Shown in pieces: positions 63,603 through 64,000 of a DNA stretch of 64,000 nt. The position numbers and the translations under genes are program-made. The stretch is from Argyresthia goedartella. Lineage: Eukaryota > Arthropoda > Insecta > Lepidoptera > Argyresthiidae. Under the pieces are notes generated by a model, which saw only the letters and a program-made list of their open reading frames with translations, did no database searches and was not told the origin of the DNA. The stretch spans positions 33,124,906 through 33,188,905 of the forward strand of contig OX463818.1 of assembly GCA_949825045.1 (NCBI GenBank), in the 5' to 3' direction. Position 1 is the stretch's first letter. Each line of letters begins with the position of its first letter.

Positions 63603-64000
63603 ATGCTGTTGAAGGTCCAGCTTCTTCTTCGTCTATTTCATCGATACCAGAGATATCTCCTTCAGAAGATTCTCCATCATCTTCATCGTCTGTGTCACTC
63701 TCTACACCAAGGTTTATTATAAGATCTTCGATTTCCTTTTCACACCCCACATCCCTGTCCCAGTATTTCTGTTCCAGGCGTTTTACGTGATTTACTTCCT
63801 TGGCCCAATCATTTTCTGTTATTGAGGCAATTGCATCTCTTGTCATTCCTTCAATCCTTGATTCAAGCTGGTCCACATTTTTTTCCGCCACCCTCTGCTT
63901 TATGAGGTTCCACACATATTCTATTGGGTTCAAGTCACAATTGTATGGAGGAATCCTCAAAACCTCATGTCCGTGCTTTGCAAATAACTCATCAATTATA
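63601..64000 (-). CDS. Tc1/mariner-like (DDE_3) transposase, C-terminal part, runs off the window
   Basis: Open from the right edge of the window: IIDELFAKHGHEVLRIPPYN, then CDLNPIEYVWNLIKQRVAEK. The PPYNCDLNPIE motif carries the last acidic residue of the DDE_3 (IS630/Tc1-related) active site. A helical region with REL-like KRLEQKYWDRD and a very acidic C-terminus (SDTDDEDDGESSEGDISG) follow to the stop at 63601. The N-terminal part is outside the window, so completeness cannot be judged. No break is seen in this 133-codon piece. Confidence 0.85.
   Translation of the reverse strand, partial: IIDELFAKHGHEVLRIPPYNCDLNPIEYVWNLIKQRVAEKNVDQLESRIEGMTRDAIASITENDWAKEVNHVKRLEQKYWDRDVGCEKEIEDLIINLGVESDTDDEDDGESSEGDISGIDEIDEEEAGPSTA

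Overview
The window is eukaryotic, AT-rich and almost wholly made of transposable elements. It most likely comes from an insect, probably a moth or butterfly. The Lepidoptera call is inference from two things: a tRNA-headed SINE at 26.9-27.2 kb with an ATT-rich tail whose body recurs at 55.5 kb, and a TCGCACTTGGCCGG-type repeat end near 51.95 kb. I see no host gene, no functional tRNA gene, no rRNA and no CRISPR.

Layout. 0-4.5 kb: a decayed pogo/Tigger-type transposase (minus strand) split by a 2.4-kb hAT element with an exact 8-bp target duplication. 4.5-10.98 kb: AT microsatellites around a very young Ty3/gypsy element whose 561-bp terminal direct repeats run into the gag start. 11.0-12.2 kb: a RAG1/Transib-like transposase remnant. 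13.0-15.3 kb: an intact pogo-type transposase with a C-terminal PHD finger. 16.1-18.4 kb: a second copy of the pogo-plus-hAT block, continuing into the pogo N-terminal helix-turn-helix. 18.4-20.7 kb: small inverted and tandem repeats. 20.7-26.1 kb: a decayed unclassified transposase-like gene (DFSENY / SDGPSTQY / HGKGAAD motifs) split by a 2.9-kb element with its own inverted repeats and a nearly intact spliced gene of the DGC-GQN (DUF7869-like) family. 26.2-28.0 kb: a ZMYM1-like hAT relic split by the SINE.

28.27-48.87 kb is a nested set. A BEL/Pao element (plus strand) has a hAT element in its leader and a Ty1/copia element in its RNase H; the copia element has a second BEL/Pao element in its Gag zinc knuckle. 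Every insertion has its target duplication, and LTR divergence falls with nesting depth: 5/268, 2/315, 1/283.

48.9-59.4 kb: foldback repeats, a piggyBac relic, a 120-bp minisatellite and poorly explained AT-rich DNA. 59.4-63.1 kb: a ZBED-type hAT relic split by a second DGC-GQN element (59842-62869) with inverted repeats. 63.6-64.0 kb: the C-terminal part of a Tc1/mariner-like DDE transposase leaving the window.

The most interesting signal is the pair of DGC-GQN elements. Each has terminal inverted repeats, a TA (or TATA) target duplication, subterminal repeat arrays and an intron-containing gene with a possible D-D-E triad, and each sits inside another transposase gene. This suggests that the uncharacterised domain is a cut-and-paste transposase.
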